Shown here piece after piece: positions 35,012 to 45,663 of a DNA stretch of 64,000 nt. The notes beneath the pieces are model-generated. The model made no database searches, was not told where the DNA came from, and saw only the letters and a list, made by a program, of their open reading frames with translations. Position 1 is the first letter of the stretch, and each line of letters starts with the position of its first letter. A program made the translations under genes and the position numbers. The DNA comes from JABFSS01 sp964497975 (GTDB lineage Bacteria > Patescibacteriota > Gracilibacteria > Peribacterales > Peribacteraceae). The stretch lies in contig CAZCFO010000006.1 in assembly GCA_964497975.1 (NCBI GenBank), positions 9,304 through 73,303 on the forward strand. The letters are read 5' to 3'.

Positions 35012-36103
35012 ATGGCACTCAAAATCGGCATCGTCGGACTCCCGAACGTCGGCAAATCCACCCTGTTTAACGCACTGACGCGCAGTAAAGGCGCCCAGGC
35101 GGCCAATTATCCCTTCTGCACGATCGACCCCAACGTCGGCATCGTCGAAGTGCCCGATGCCCGCCTGGCCGTCCTCGCGGATCTCATCAAGCCGAAGAAG
35201 GTCATCCCCGCCGCGGTCGAATTCGTCGACATCGCCGGCCTCGTGAAGGGCGCGAGCGCTGGCGAAGGCCTGGGCAACAAATTCCTGAGCCACATCCGCG
35301 AAGTCGACGCCATCTGCCACGTGGTGCGGATCTTCCCGGGCGACGTGATCCACGTGGAGGGCTCCGTGGATCCCAAGCGCGACCGCGAGACGATCGATAC
35401 CGAGCTGGCGCTGGCCGACCTGGAGACGATCAAGAAGCGCATCGAGCGCGTGCAGGGCGGCGCCCGGACGGGCAACAAGGACGCGAAAGTGGAACTCGCC
35501 GTCGCGGAGAAGATCAAAGCGGTGCTCGAGCAGGGCAAGCCCGCGTCCTCCATCGACTTTGATAAAGACGAACGCCCCCTTGCGGACCAGATGCAGCTGA
35601 TGACCCTCAAGCCCGTGATCTTCGCGGTGAACGCATCGGAAGAGCAGATGACGTCGCTGACGGTGGAGGAGGCGCGCAAGCAGCTGCTGCTCGATGCCGA
35701 CGCGGAACTCGTCATCATTTCGGCGAAGATCGAAGAGGATCTCCAGGATCTGACCCCGGACGAGGCGAAGACCTTCCTGAAGGACCTCGGCGTGGAGTCG
35801 TCCGGATTGGACCGCCTCATCCGCGCCGCGTACCACCGCCTGGGATACAGCACGTACTTCACCGCGGGCGTGGAAGAAGTGCGCGCCTGGACCATCCACA
35901 CGGGCTGGACGGCGCCGCAGGCCGCGGGCGTCATCCACACCGACTTCGAGAAGGGCTTCATCTGCGCCGAGACAATCGCGTACAACGATTTTGTTCAGTA
36001 TGGATCCGAAGCCAAAGCCAAAGAGGCGGGGAAGATGCGGCAAGAAGGAAAGACGTACGTGGTGAAGGACGGCGACGTGATGCACTTCCGGTTCAACGTA
36101 TGA
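35012..36103 (+). CDS. ychF: Ribosome-associated GTPase/ATPase YchF (OLA1 family)
   Basis: A 363-residue P-loop protein of the Obg-related family that binds ribosomes and prefers ATP. G1 is GLPNVGKS at 9-16, followed by NYPFCTIDPNVGIVEVPD and G3 DIAGLVKGASAGEGLGNKFL. The C-terminal TGS domain ends with YVVKDGDVMHFRFNV, the standard end. The ATG at 35012 is chosen over the upstream frame because the protein family begins MxLKIGIVGLPNVGKST. It is a single gene. Confidence 0.96.
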   Translation: MALKIGIVGLPNVGKSTLFNALTRSKGAQAANYPFCTIDPNVGIVEVPDARLAVLADLIKPKKVIPAAVEFVDIAGLVKGASAGEGLGNKFLSHIREVDAICHVVRIFPGDVIHVEGSVDPKRDRETIDTELALADLETIKKRIERVQGGARTGNKDAKVELAVAEKIKAVLEQGKPASSIDFDKDERPLADQMQLMTLKPVIFAVNASEEQMTSLTVEEARKQLLLDADAELVIISAKIEEDLQDLTPDEAKTFLKDLGVESSGLDRLIRAAYHRLGYSTYFTAGVEEVRAWTIHTGWTAPQAAGVIHTDFEKGFICAETIAYNDFVQYGSEAKAKEAGKMRQEGKTYVVKDGDVMHFRFNV

Positions 36104-36106
36104 AAA

Positions 36107-36176
36107 GGCAAACGACGCAAACGAGGAAAACGAGGATCCTCGATTGCGTCGTTTGCTTTGTTTCCCTCGTTTACCC
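36107..36176. repeat. Word-hairpin, 9-base word CAAACGANG (copy 3)
   Basis: CAAACGACG, CAAACGAGG, AAAACGAGG and complement. It fills the whole gap from 3 bases after the ychF stop to the ATG of the RNHCP gene. Confidence 0.85.
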
Positions 36177-36473
36177 ATGACCTTCATCGCCCGCGAAGAG
36201 GCCTTCACCTGCGGCCATTGCCAGGCGTCCGTAAAACCCCTGGAGGGCGGCACGTACCGCAATCACTGCCCGCTGTGCCTGTGGAGCCGCCATGTGGATG
36301 ACGAAGGTCCTGGCGACCGCGCGTCGCTGTGCCAAGGATTGATGACACCCGTGCGACTTGATCAGAGCGGCAAGAAGGGCTGGATGGTTATTCATGAGTG
36401 TGAGCGATGCGGGAAAACCATCCCCAATAAATTGGCCCCCGACGATCAGTGGGAGACAGTGATGAATCAATGA
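36177..36473 (+). CDS. RNHCP-domain zinc-ribbon protein
   Basis: A 98-residue protein of the RNHCP family, named after its RNHCP motif, here TYRNHCPLCLWSRHVDD. It has two CxxC zinc-binding pairs: CGHC with CPLC, and CERC at the end of HECERCGKTIPNKLAPDD. The function is unknown in the family. Its ATG lies directly at the edge of a word-hairpin, so translation from a ychF readthrough transcript would start just after a long stem. Confidence 0.88.
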   Translation: MTFIAREEAFTCGHCQASVKPLEGGTYRNHCPLCLWSRHVDDEGPGDRASLCQGLMTPVRLDQSGKKGWMVIHECERCGKTIPNKLAPDDQWETVMNQ

Positions 36474-36476
36474 AAC

Positions 36477-36542
36477 GAATCATGAATTACGAATTACGAA
36501 TTCCGTCTAGAAAGTATTCATAATTCATAATTCGTAATTCGC
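36477..36542. repeat. Word-hairpin, 7-base word GAATNAC (copy 3)
   Basis: GAATCAT, GAATTAC, GAATTAC, GAATTCC face their complement. The loop contains GTCTAGAA, as in the copy at 18.1 kb. Confidence 0.85.
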
Positions 36543-36628
36543 CGAGGTTTCCCTTCCCAACGCCCTCAACGTCAATTACGATCCGTGCAACGCATGCTTT
36601 CGGCATGCAGCTCCTCTTTCCGTATCCC

Positions 36629-37015
36629 ATGCGCCGCCTTCTGCTCCTCTCTCTCGGCTTGACACTCCTCACCGCCTGCGGAGGTCCGAACCCGTTTGAA
36701 ATCCGTAACAGCAACAACAAGGTGATCGGCAGCGTGAAGATGGAGGGCACCACCGCGATCATCCTCAATTCGCGCGACGAAGTGCGGGGCAAAGTCCGCG
36801 GCACCGTCATCCGCGACGAATCGGGCAAGAACGTGGGCAACATCGTCAAAGAGAACGGCAACGTGGTGATCAGCGACGATGCCGACAACGCGCTCGGAAG
36901 CCTGGGTCCCAACGGCGAATGCTACGGCAAAGGAAAAGAAATCCTGGGAACCGTGAGCGCCGATGTCGATACGTCCGCCGCGGCTGCGGCTTGTTTGTTG
37001 TTCTTCCTGCAGTAA
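36629..37015 (+). CDS. Small lipoprotein with beta-type repeats
   Basis: A 128-residue protein with a lipoprotein signal (MRRLLLLSLGLTLLTAC, lipobox LTAC). The mature part has short Gly-Asn-Val rich repeats (NKVIGSVKMEG, DEVRGKVRGTVI, GKNVGNIVKENGNVVISD, GKEILGTV), which suggests a small beta-solenoid or sandwich. The last residues CLLFFLQ are hydrophobic. The function is not recognised. The alternative ATG at 36605 adds 8 residues. Confidence 0.75.
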   Translation: MRRLLLLSLGLTLLTACGGPNPFEIRNSNNKVIGSVKMEGTTAIILNSRDEVRGKVRGTVIRDESGKNVGNIVKENGNVVISDDADNALGSLGPNGECYGKGKEILGTVSADVDTSAAAAACLLFFLQ

Positions 37016-37019
37016 TACC

Positions 37020-37117
37020 ATGGTTCGAGGCCCGGTTTCGAACCCCGGGCACCTCACCATGACACGGTAAGCGTGTTTTGGTGTCATGGTGAGGTGGGCC
37101 GCAGCGCCTCGAACCAT
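37020..37117. repeat. Nested long inverted repeat (ATGGTTCGAGGC / CACCTCACCATGACAC)
   Basis: The outer arms of 12 bp (ATGGTTCGAGGC, 37020-37031 and 37106-37117) and inner arms of 16 bp (CACCTCACCATGACAC, 37050-37065 and 37081-37096) are perfect. It lies between convergent genes. The TTCGAG...CTCACCATGA vocabulary recalls REP-like elements that I remember from alphaproteobacteria (recollection, unchecked). Confidence 0.85.
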
Positions 37118-37129
37118 GCATCCTACAAT

Positions 37130-37624
37130 TCATCCCTTCCGCTGCCTGCTCTTTTGGGATAGCGCCTGCAGCGCCGTGCCGGGTGATGCGCTCTGCAGGA
37201 ACGTCGCCACGTAGCGATCGCTGAAGGCAGGCTTGAGCGGAATCTTCTCCTGCACGTTGCCCTCCGGCACCGCCACCAGCTGATCGTCGTGCGTGGCGGG
37301 GTGGCTCGAGACCGCGAGCATGAATCTGCCCTGTTCCAGAGCCTTTTTGGCGTCGGGCGAGAGATGCGCCGCGTCCATCACGGCCTCGATCCCCTGCTCC
37401 CGGACGTCCTTCTCGCACGCGGACCTGAGCTGTTCGCGGAGCCTCTCGTCGGTCTGCAGCTCGAAGCTCAGCTCGGCCAGCTGCTCGCCGCGCTTGAGCT
37501 CTTTCTCCAGATCCTCCGGGCCTTTGACCTTGTCACGAAGACGCTCGTAGGCCTCGGGGCTCATCATCTTCTTCAGCTTCCGCCGTTCATTCGTGGGAAT
37601 GTTGTCGAGCCAGGAGCCTTCCAT
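37130..37624 (-). CDS. Unknown soluble protein (164 aa)
   Basis: A charged, helical protein beginning MEGSWLDNIPTNERRKLKKMMSPEAYERLRDKVKGPEDLEKELKRG and ending KSRQRKG. No signal peptide, membrane segment or known motif is seen. The start is well supported: TATACT ends 6 bases before the ATG (leaderless geometry). Word-hairpins lie on both sides. The function is unknown. Confidence 0.7.
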   Translation of the reverse strand: MEGSWLDNIPTNERRKLKKMMSPEAYERLRDKVKGPEDLEKELKRGEQLAELSFELQTDERLREQLRSACEKDVREQGIEAVMDAAHLSPDAKKALEQGRFMLAVSSHPATHDDQLVAVPEGNVQEKIPLKPAFSDRYVATFLQSASPGTALQALSQKSRQRKG

Positions 37625-37630
37625 AGCGCG

Positions 37631-37636
37631 AGTATA
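37631..37636 (-). promoter_or_regulatory. -10 box of the 37624 gene (leaderless geometry)
   Basis: TATACT on the minus strand, then CGCGCT, then ATG. Confidence 0.55.
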
Positions 37637-37716
37637 GGCAAACGAAGCAAACGACGGAAACGAAGAAAACGAGGATCGTCGATTGCCTCGTTTACTTCGT
37701 TTGCCTCGTTTTCCTT
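37637..37716. repeat. Word-hairpin, 9-base word CAAACGANG (copy 4)
   Basis: CAAACGAAG, CAAACGACG, GAAACGAAG, AAAACGAGG face AAAACGAGG, CAAACGAAG, TAAACGAGG read on the other strand. It starts 1 base upstream of the -10 box of the 37624 gene. Confidence 0.85.
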
Positions 37717-37723
37717 CCGGAGT

Positions 37724-41164
<3,441 letters not shown>

Positions 41165-41248
41165 AGAACTGGGGGGAACGGTGAATGGGGATCCCCGGGC
41201 CAAACACAATATGTAGGGCTCGGGGGGGGACAACGACACAAGGTATCG

Positions 41249-41285
41249 AGTGCAGCACTTCTTGGGAAGCAACCTGACTCGACAC
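41249..41285. other. Structured hairpin upstream of nrdJ
   Basis: TCGAGT-g-CAG-ca-CTTC pairs with GAAG-caac-CTG-ACTCGA. It lies about 85 bases upstream of the nrdJ ATG and may be an operator or leader structure. Its role is not known. Confidence 0.4.
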
Positions 41286-41386
41286 CCCCTGTGAAAGTTT
41301 TCCGCATGACACTCGCCGGAAATACCCCCCGAACGGGACATGAAAACACGCTCAAAAACCGTCCTCGATTCTGGCCGCAAAAAAGA

Positions 41387-41395
41387 TGGTATGCT
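41387..41395 (+). promoter_or_regulatory. Extended -10 of the flavin reductase gene (leaderless geometry)
   Basis: TGGTATGCT, 6 bases (CGGCAC), then ATG at 41402. Confidence 0.55.
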
Positions 41396-41401
41396 CGGCA
41401 C

Positions 41402-42079
41402 ATGAAGATCCTGGTACTCGTCGCCGGCACCAACGAGCCGAGCAACGCCAAGCTCCTCGCCGACCGCTTCCTGGAAGGAATCAAGCGGGTGGAAGGGATG
41501 GATGCCGAACTGATCCGTCTCAAGGATCTCCACATCGACCATTTCCACCTCGGCCATTACGAACCCGGGATGGACCAGGGGGAGGATTTCCGGCGGATTC
41601 AGGACGCGGTGCAGGGGGCGGCCGGCGTGGTCCTCGCGAGCCCCATCTGGAACTTCTCCGTTCCGGCGCATCTCAAGAACCTGATCGACCGGATGGGCAG
41701 TTTTGGGCTGGATGCGCAGGCCCGGTCGCTGGGAACCTTCAAAGGCAAACCGTTCTTCCTCCTCTATACGGGAGGAACGCCCAAGACCGCCTGGCCGCTC
41801 ATGCGCCGCACCACGAGCCACGTTCCGGTCTCCATCCGGTACTTCGGCGGCAGCATCCTGGGCACCCATTACGAGCCGCGCTGCACCCTGGGACGCGGCA
41901 AATTCGGCGTGGTGGTCGATCAACGCCCGGACAGCTGCGAAGAGGTGCGGAAGAAGGGAGAAGCCTTCGCGCGCGTCGCCAAGCGCTTCGCCGAGACCGG
42001 CAAGCTGCCTCTGAAGGAAGTGATCCTCAACGTCCTTGCCCGGTGGGGCCAGCAGATAAAGAAGAAGATGGGTATTTAA
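41402..42079 (+). CDS. NAD(P)H-dependent FMN reductase-like flavoprotein
   Basis: A 225-residue flavodoxin-fold protein. The phosphate-binding loop is LVLVAGTNEPSNAKLLADRF, and GVVLASPIWNFSVPAHLKNLIDRMG is the family's SPxYxxSxPxxLKNxxD signature. A C-terminal extension (VLARWGQQIKKKMGI) is basic. Likely role: reduction of flavin or of quinone/azo substrates with bound FMN; the exact substrate is unknown. The long upstream frame is rejected because the promoter lies within it. It converges on ribD with a 4-base overlap. Confidence 0.85.
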   Translation: MKILVLVAGTNEPSNAKLLADRFLEGIKRVEGMDAELIRLKDLHIDHFHLGHYEPGMDQGEDFRRIQDAVQGAAGVVLASPIWNFSVPAHLKNLIDRMGSFGLDAQARSLGTFKGKPFFLLYTGGTPKTAWPLMRRTTSHVPVSIRYFGGSILGTHYEPRCTLGRGKFGVVVDQRPDSCEEVRKKGEAFARVAKRFAETGKLPLKEVILNVLARWGQQIKKKMGI

Positions 42080-43116
42080 GAGCCGAGCAGCGTGACCTCC
42101 TGATCAATCGCGCGGGCGTCCCGGAAAAATTTCCAGGTCCGGGCGCCTCCTTCTACAAGAATGGACGTCAGACCGTGGAAGCCCTCACGCGGAGTGACCA
42201 GGGTCTCCCACAACGCAGGCCAGTGGAAACCCTGCCCCGAAAGAGGAACAGGAAAGAGAAGCGCTCCCCTCTCCCGAAGTTGTTCACTTTTTTTACTCAT
42301 AGAGCGTAACGCCAAATCCTCGACAATGATGATTGTTCGGTCTGCCGCACCATCCGATACGACCTTCGCGCTCTCGGGAGTGCGCATTGCTGGATCAAGG
42401 ATTATTCTATGGGGCTGAAAGGAATTTTTTGTATTTTTAGAATCTTCATTGAGCCCTAATGCAAGAGAAATTTTATTTGTTTGATCAAATCGAATACTCA
42501 AAGATGGATTGTCACTGATAATCGTACCGACGCCGACGAGAATGGCATCATGACGTGCGCGAAGGAAGGTGTGAGACCAGGCATCCTGTTCTGGGGACGT
42601 AATCTTCAGTGGAGACCCATCGTGCTTGCATGTGCGACCATCAGACGTCAGGGCTCGCTTGAGGGTGATAGAGGGGCGGGATGTACGACGAACTTGAATA
42701 AATCCTGTATTCAATTTTTCGCATACAGCCCTTTCTGTAGATAATATGCAATTCACTGCTTGCTGCTGGAGAAGAGCGATCCCCTTCCCTGCCACTCTCG
42801 CATCCGGATCCCGCATGCCATAGACGACGGTCTTCACGCCGCGTTGAAGAAGAATGTCGGTGCAGGGAGGTGTCTTTCCTTGGTGACAGCACGGCTCCAG
42901 ATTGACGTACAGAACGTCCTCAGGAGCGACTTCCCCGCTAAAGGCCTCCAGGAGTGCCCTCTCCGCATGGGGCGCGCCGTAGGCGGCATGGAAGCCCTCT
43001 GCGATGATGCGGCTATTGCGGACCAGGACCGCCCCCACCAGTGCGCCATTGCCGACCTTCCCGCGCCCCAGCGAGGCGAGATCGAGACAGCGGTGCATGA
43101 ATGAGGCGTTCTCCAT
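42076..43116 (-). CDS. ribD: Bifunctional riboflavin biosynthesis deaminase/reductase RibD, C-terminally short
   Basis: It converts the early pyrimidine intermediate of riboflavin synthesis (deamination, then side-chain reduction). The deaminase domain (1-145) has the zinc ligands His50, Cys76 and Cys85 and the proton-shuttle Glu52 (HAE; PCCHQGKTPPC). The reductase domain starts RPSITLKRALTSDG and ends at ILVEGGARTWKFFRDARAIDQEVTLLGS, some 20-40 residues short of typical RibD ends. Part of the gene (42.42-42.5 kb) is clearly A/T-richer than its neighbours, which suggests transfer. No other rib genes are visible. A TrpR-type operator lies upstream. Confidence 0.88.
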   Translation of the reverse strand: MENASFMHRCLDLASLGRGKVGNGALVGAVLVRNSRIIAEGFHAAYGAPHAERALLEAFSGEVAPEDVLYVNLEPCCHQGKTPPCTDILLQRGVKTVVYGMRDPDARVAGKGIALLQQQAVNCILSTERAVCEKLNTGFIQVRRTSRPSITLKRALTSDGRTCKHDGSPLKITSPEQDAWSHTFLRARHDAILVGVGTIISDNPSLSIRFDQTNKISLALGLNEDSKNTKNSFQPHRIILDPAMRTPESAKVVSDGAADRTIIIVEDLALRSMSKKSEQLRERGALLFPVPLSGQGFHWPALWETLVTPREGFHGLTSILVEGGARTWKFFRDARAIDQEVTLLGS

Positions 43117-43123
43117 CGGCGAA

Positions 43124-43129
43124 ATGGTA
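43124..43129 (-). promoter_or_regulatory. -10 box candidate of ribD
   Basis: TACCAT on the minus strand ends 7 bases before the ATG (leaderless geometry). The palindromic operator lies just upstream, where the -35 contact would be. Confidence 0.4.
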
Positions 43130-43151
43130 GATGATGAAACAAAAAAGGGAT

Positions 43152-43166
43152 GTACTAGTGTAGTAC
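43152..43166. promoter_or_regulatory. TrpR-family operator candidate upstream of ribD
   Basis: GTACTA-gtg-TAGTAC is a perfect 15-base palindrome. Its core CTAGTGTAG... pattern is shared with the site before the TrpR-like gene (43946-43958). It resembles the ACTAGT half-sites of E. coli TrpR operators. Confidence 0.65.
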
Positions 43167-43307
43167 TACGATAATATTTACATCTTATATTTGGCTAATA
43201 TAAGACATTTAATATTTGATGGCCCTCAAAATCGATGGAGGAACACGCCGGCATGATGAGGCTGGAGCAACGACGCGGTAATTTTTGGTCCGCAAGCGCG
43301 TCTTCAG

Positions 43308-43502
43308 ATGCGTATGGAAAACACCCTTCTCCCATCTGCCCGCGTGTGGCAGCGTCGCGTACGTCCCCATGGGACGTTCAAGCGGAATAGCCCCGCAGTA
43401 AAGCCGGCTATTTGGCTCTATCAGAGACTGAAGCTTCCGTCGGTGGCCATCAGAATTCGTGAACAGCGAATGAAGCGCTTTGTCGTTTCGGAAGTTCTAT
43501 AA
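43308..43502 (+). CDS. Doubtful small ORF (64 aa)
   Basis: It encodes a basic peptide with KPAIWLYQRLKLPSVAIRIREQRMKRFVVSEVL at its end. The start may be 43308 or 43314. It ends 8 bases from the stop of the convergent TrpR-like gene, a spacing often seen with real genes. There is no clear promoter and no recognised family, so it may be a gene remnant. Confidence 0.3.
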   Translation: MRMENTLLPSARVWQRRVRPHGTFKRNSPAVKPAIWLYQRLKLPSVAIRIREQRMKRFVVSEVL

Positions 43503-43510
43503 TCCTGATC

Positions 43511-43927
43511 TCATTTTTTGTTCAGATATTTCTGCAGCACCGACTGCGTTAGCGCATTCTTTGCCGCAGTAACTTCTTCCGCAGAGCTTTCCCGTTCCGA
43601 CTTCGTCAGCAGGCGATGATGTCGATGGACATTCAGCACTTTGCGATAGCCGCCCGGTCCATTCTCAATGAATTTTGCCACGCGGGTGACTGTGGTGGTG
43701 CTGGCGCCCGTCAAGCGAGCAACTTCGCGGTAGCTGAGACCTTTACTGAGCTGCCGAGCGACTTCGAGCCTCTCGCCCCATGCCTGCAACTCGCTGAGCG
43801 TGCCCACATCGCGGAGAAGGTTGCCGATATCGTCCTCCGTTTTGCAGAAGAGAAGGGCCTGACATAGCGCACGGAACCACGGCTCCTTACGATAGCTGTC
43901 CTCGGTGAAGCGCTTGCGGGTGGGCAT
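43511..43927 (-). CDS. TrpR/YerC-family transcriptional repressor
   Basis: A 138-residue helical DNA-binding protein. The segment LLRDVGTLSELQAWGERLEVARQLSKGLSYREVARLTGASTTTVTRVAKFIENGPGGYRKVL is the TrpR superfamily core. The reading helix is YREVARLTGASTTTVTRV and the family end GPGGYRKVL is present. A C-terminal tail of about 40 residues is extra. The TrpR Trp-binding residues are not obvious, so the ligand is unknown; given the flavin genes next door it need not be tryptophan. A palindrome over its own -10 suggests autoregulation. Confidence 0.88.
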   Translation of the reverse strand: MPTRKRFTEDSYRKEPWFRALCQALLFCKTEDDIGNLLRDVGTLSELQAWGERLEVARQLSKGLSYREVARLTGASTTTVTRVAKFIENGPGGYRKVLNVHRHHRLLTKSERESSAEEVTAAKNALTQSVLQKYLNKK

Positions 43928-43945
43928 GACTAGGAGGGAAAGTCC

Positions 43946-43958
43946 TGCTAGTGTAGCA
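43946..43958. promoter_or_regulatory. TrpR-family operator candidate upstream of its own gene
   Basis: TGCTA-gtg-TAGCA shares the nine-base core CTAGTGTAG with the ribD site. It overlaps the likely -10 (TACACT, minus strand), so binding would block its own transcription. Confidence 0.65.
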
Positions 43959-43984
43959 AGCCGGGGTAGGGGACGGGAACCGTA

Positions 43985-45394
43985 TCAGGAATTGCGCTTC
44001 TCAAGGAATTCTCTGCAGAAGCTTGCATATTGTTCATAGGCTGCCATCAATTTCGCGCGCACATCAGGGGCAAACGATTTCTTGCTGCTTCCTGCATAGG
44101 CCTCACTCAAGGGAATACCGGCGATATCACACAGGACTGCGAGCAGATCGGGCTTAAGGCGGCCATCCATGCTCTTTTCCAGCTCATCAAAGCTTCGTGT
44201 GGTTACGTCTTCGATACTCCAATCCCCCTGAGTTGAGTTGTAGACGGGCACCTTTTCTCCCGCACGGGTAATCAGCTGTACACGCTGAACCGGGGAGGAA
44301 TCTTGTTGCTGACACTCTTCAAATCTCTGGAGGAGCTCCGTGTGACCTTCAGACGTCAACTCGCCTGTCTGAGACTGGATGCGATCGCGCAAATATGCGA
44401 TGCCCTGAGGAATGGAAACATTCTGGCGAAGGGTTTCGCGCACCCGCCAGAAATCTTTTTCGGCCTTTCCCCCCATCATGACTACTGCTCGCGGTCTTGC
44501 CTCTGAGGACTGCAGAATGGCCTCGGAAGGACCGGCAACGTCGTCGGCGGAATAGAGAGCGTGTGATGCCGCGTACCGCAACGCATTCTCTTCAGTACTT
44601 CCATTACGCTGACCCATGCCTTTCACTTTTTCCACGGCCTGTTCGGCGCCAAGGCTATTTGCCTTCCGCAAGGCATCGGCATAGATGTCGAGAAGGACAT
44701 CGATCCGCTCGCCGGGCTTGACCGGCCGGTCTTCGTCAAAATGGAACTGTGCGGCGAGTTCGGGGGCAAAACGGAGCATATAGGCCTTCAGGAAGGCAAA
44801 GTTCTCTTCGGCAGCCTTCTGGCGGACCTCTCCATCATCGGTATTCACGGCCGCAACAAAGTTCGCGGCAGAATAGGGCACAACGCGCGGAAGGGCCTCT
44901 GGAGGGGCATCAGGGAGGGCACCACGAAGGTCTGTAAGCGTTTTCTTGGCAGGAAGAAGATACGACGGCACCCGGGCATTCGGCAGCGTCGTAGGCCCGG
45001 CGCCGAAACCGATACGGATCTCAATGTCTTTAAGGGATTCGGGTTCCAGTGCGGATTCCACAGAAAGTTTCAGCATATCGACAAGACCCCGACGGTCGAC
45101 GTGCGAAACCACATCTTTCGTTTGCAAAAACGCGCTCATGATCTGCTGGGCGCGCGCTAATGCCTCGCGGACCTTCTGGGAATCTTTTCCCCGCAGCAGA
45201 GGCAAAACCGCATTCATCATTTCCAAGCGAAGGCCGGCAAAGTCTGAGCCCAGTTTTGCGTCTTCCCCCATGGTGAGAAGAACTCCCTGCCAGGATTTCT
45301 CAAGACTGCGGATAGCTTCGCCCACCCATTTTTCGACGTCTTTAGGCGACAGTTCTACTCCTCGGGTTACGATGACATCAGGGGTGATATTCAT
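43985..45394 (-). CDS. Unknown soluble protein (469 aa)
   Basis: A largely helical, charged protein without signal peptide or membrane segment, from MNITPDVIVTRGVELSPKDVEKWVGEAIRSLEKSW to FCREFLEKRNS. Segments such as VREALARAQQIMSAFLQTKDVV and YMLRFAPELAAQFHFDEDRPVKPGERIDVLLDIYADAL look like helical repeats. No family was recognised. Codon use appears less GC-biased than the ribosomal genes. It is transcribed from its own promoter with a palindrome at the -35 and is upstream of the TrpR-like gene. Confidence 0.7.
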   Translation of the reverse strand: MNITPDVIVTRGVELSPKDVEKWVGEAIRSLEKSWQGVLLTMGEDAKLGSDFAGLRLEMMNAVLPLLRGKDSQKVREALARAQQIMSAFLQTKDVVSHVDRRGLVDMLKLSVESALEPESLKDIEIRIGFGAGPTTLPNARVPSYLLPAKKTLTDLRGALPDAPPEALPRVVPYSAANFVAAVNTDDGEVRQKAAEENFAFLKAYMLRFAPELAAQFHFDEDRPVKPGERIDVLLDIYADALRKANSLGAEQAVEKVKGMGQRNGSTEENALRYAASHALYSADDVAGPSEAILQSSEARPRAVVMMGGKAEKDFWRVRETLRQNVSIPQGIAYLRDRIQSQTGELTSEGHTELLQRFEECQQQDSSPVQRVQLITRAGEKVPVYNSTQGDWSIEDVTTRSFDELEKSMDGRLKPDLLAVLCDIAGIPLSEAYAGSSKKSFAPDVRAKLMAAYEQYASFCREFLEKRNS

Positions 45395-45516
45395 GGAAAT
45401 TGGGGAAATGCGACGAAAAAAAGCCTCAATGCTGCCGGAAAGGATCCGGTCAGCAGAGCTGCAGTGATGAATCAGGGATGACGATGATTGACTGCGAACG
45501 AGGTGTTCACAGGCCC

Positions 45517-45544
45517 AGTCTAATCAGGCAGATGCAGATGTCAA
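45517..45544 (-). promoter_or_regulatory. Promoter of the 45394 gene
   Basis: Perfect -35 TTGACA, a 16-base spacer and -10 TAGACT. The leader is about 115 bases. Confidence 0.6.
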
Positions 45545-45564
45545 TGTGTTATCACAGTAACACA
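45545..45564. promoter_or_regulatory. Palindrome abutting the -35, possible operator
   Basis: TGTGTTA-tcacag-TAACACA, a perfect 7-bp inverted repeat, touches the -35 of the minus-strand promoter and lies between two divergent unknown genes. Confidence 0.45.
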
Positions 45565-45627
45565 AAAGAACGCCATCTTTCCGGTCCTTTTGACGATTCA
45601 TGAAATGAGCCGGGAGACGAACTGTAT

Positions 45628-45655
45628 TTGACAAATATACATAAGAATCTACAGT
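45628..45655 (+). promoter_or_regulatory. Promoter of the 45664 gene
   Basis: Perfect -35 TTGACA, a 16-base spacer and -10 TACAGT. The ATG follows 8 bases later, so the leader is 1-2 bases. Confidence 0.55.
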
Positions 45656-45663
45656 GGCGAACC

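Larger units (their letters stand above)
43117..43510. other. A/T-rich intergenic region of ribD
   Basis: This gap holds the ribD promoter and operator, a second A/T-rich palindrome at 43183-43205 (TCTTATATT-tggct-AATATAAGA), and one short open frame listed separately. I see no FMN (RFN) riboswitch motifs. Confidence 0.6.

Noticed and set aside
37020..37117. Possible tRNA because of GGTTTCGAACCCC
   Set aside because: No cloverleaf fits; the bases belong to a nested inverted repeat with far longer arms than a tRNA.
41165..41345. Cobalamin riboswitch before nrdJ
   Set aside because: No B12-box-like sequence was seen; only one simple hairpin.
43117..43310. FMN riboswitch before ribD
   Set aside because: No RFN-conserved segments were seen; the region is A/T-rich with simple palindromes, and the ribD promoter leaves almost no leader.
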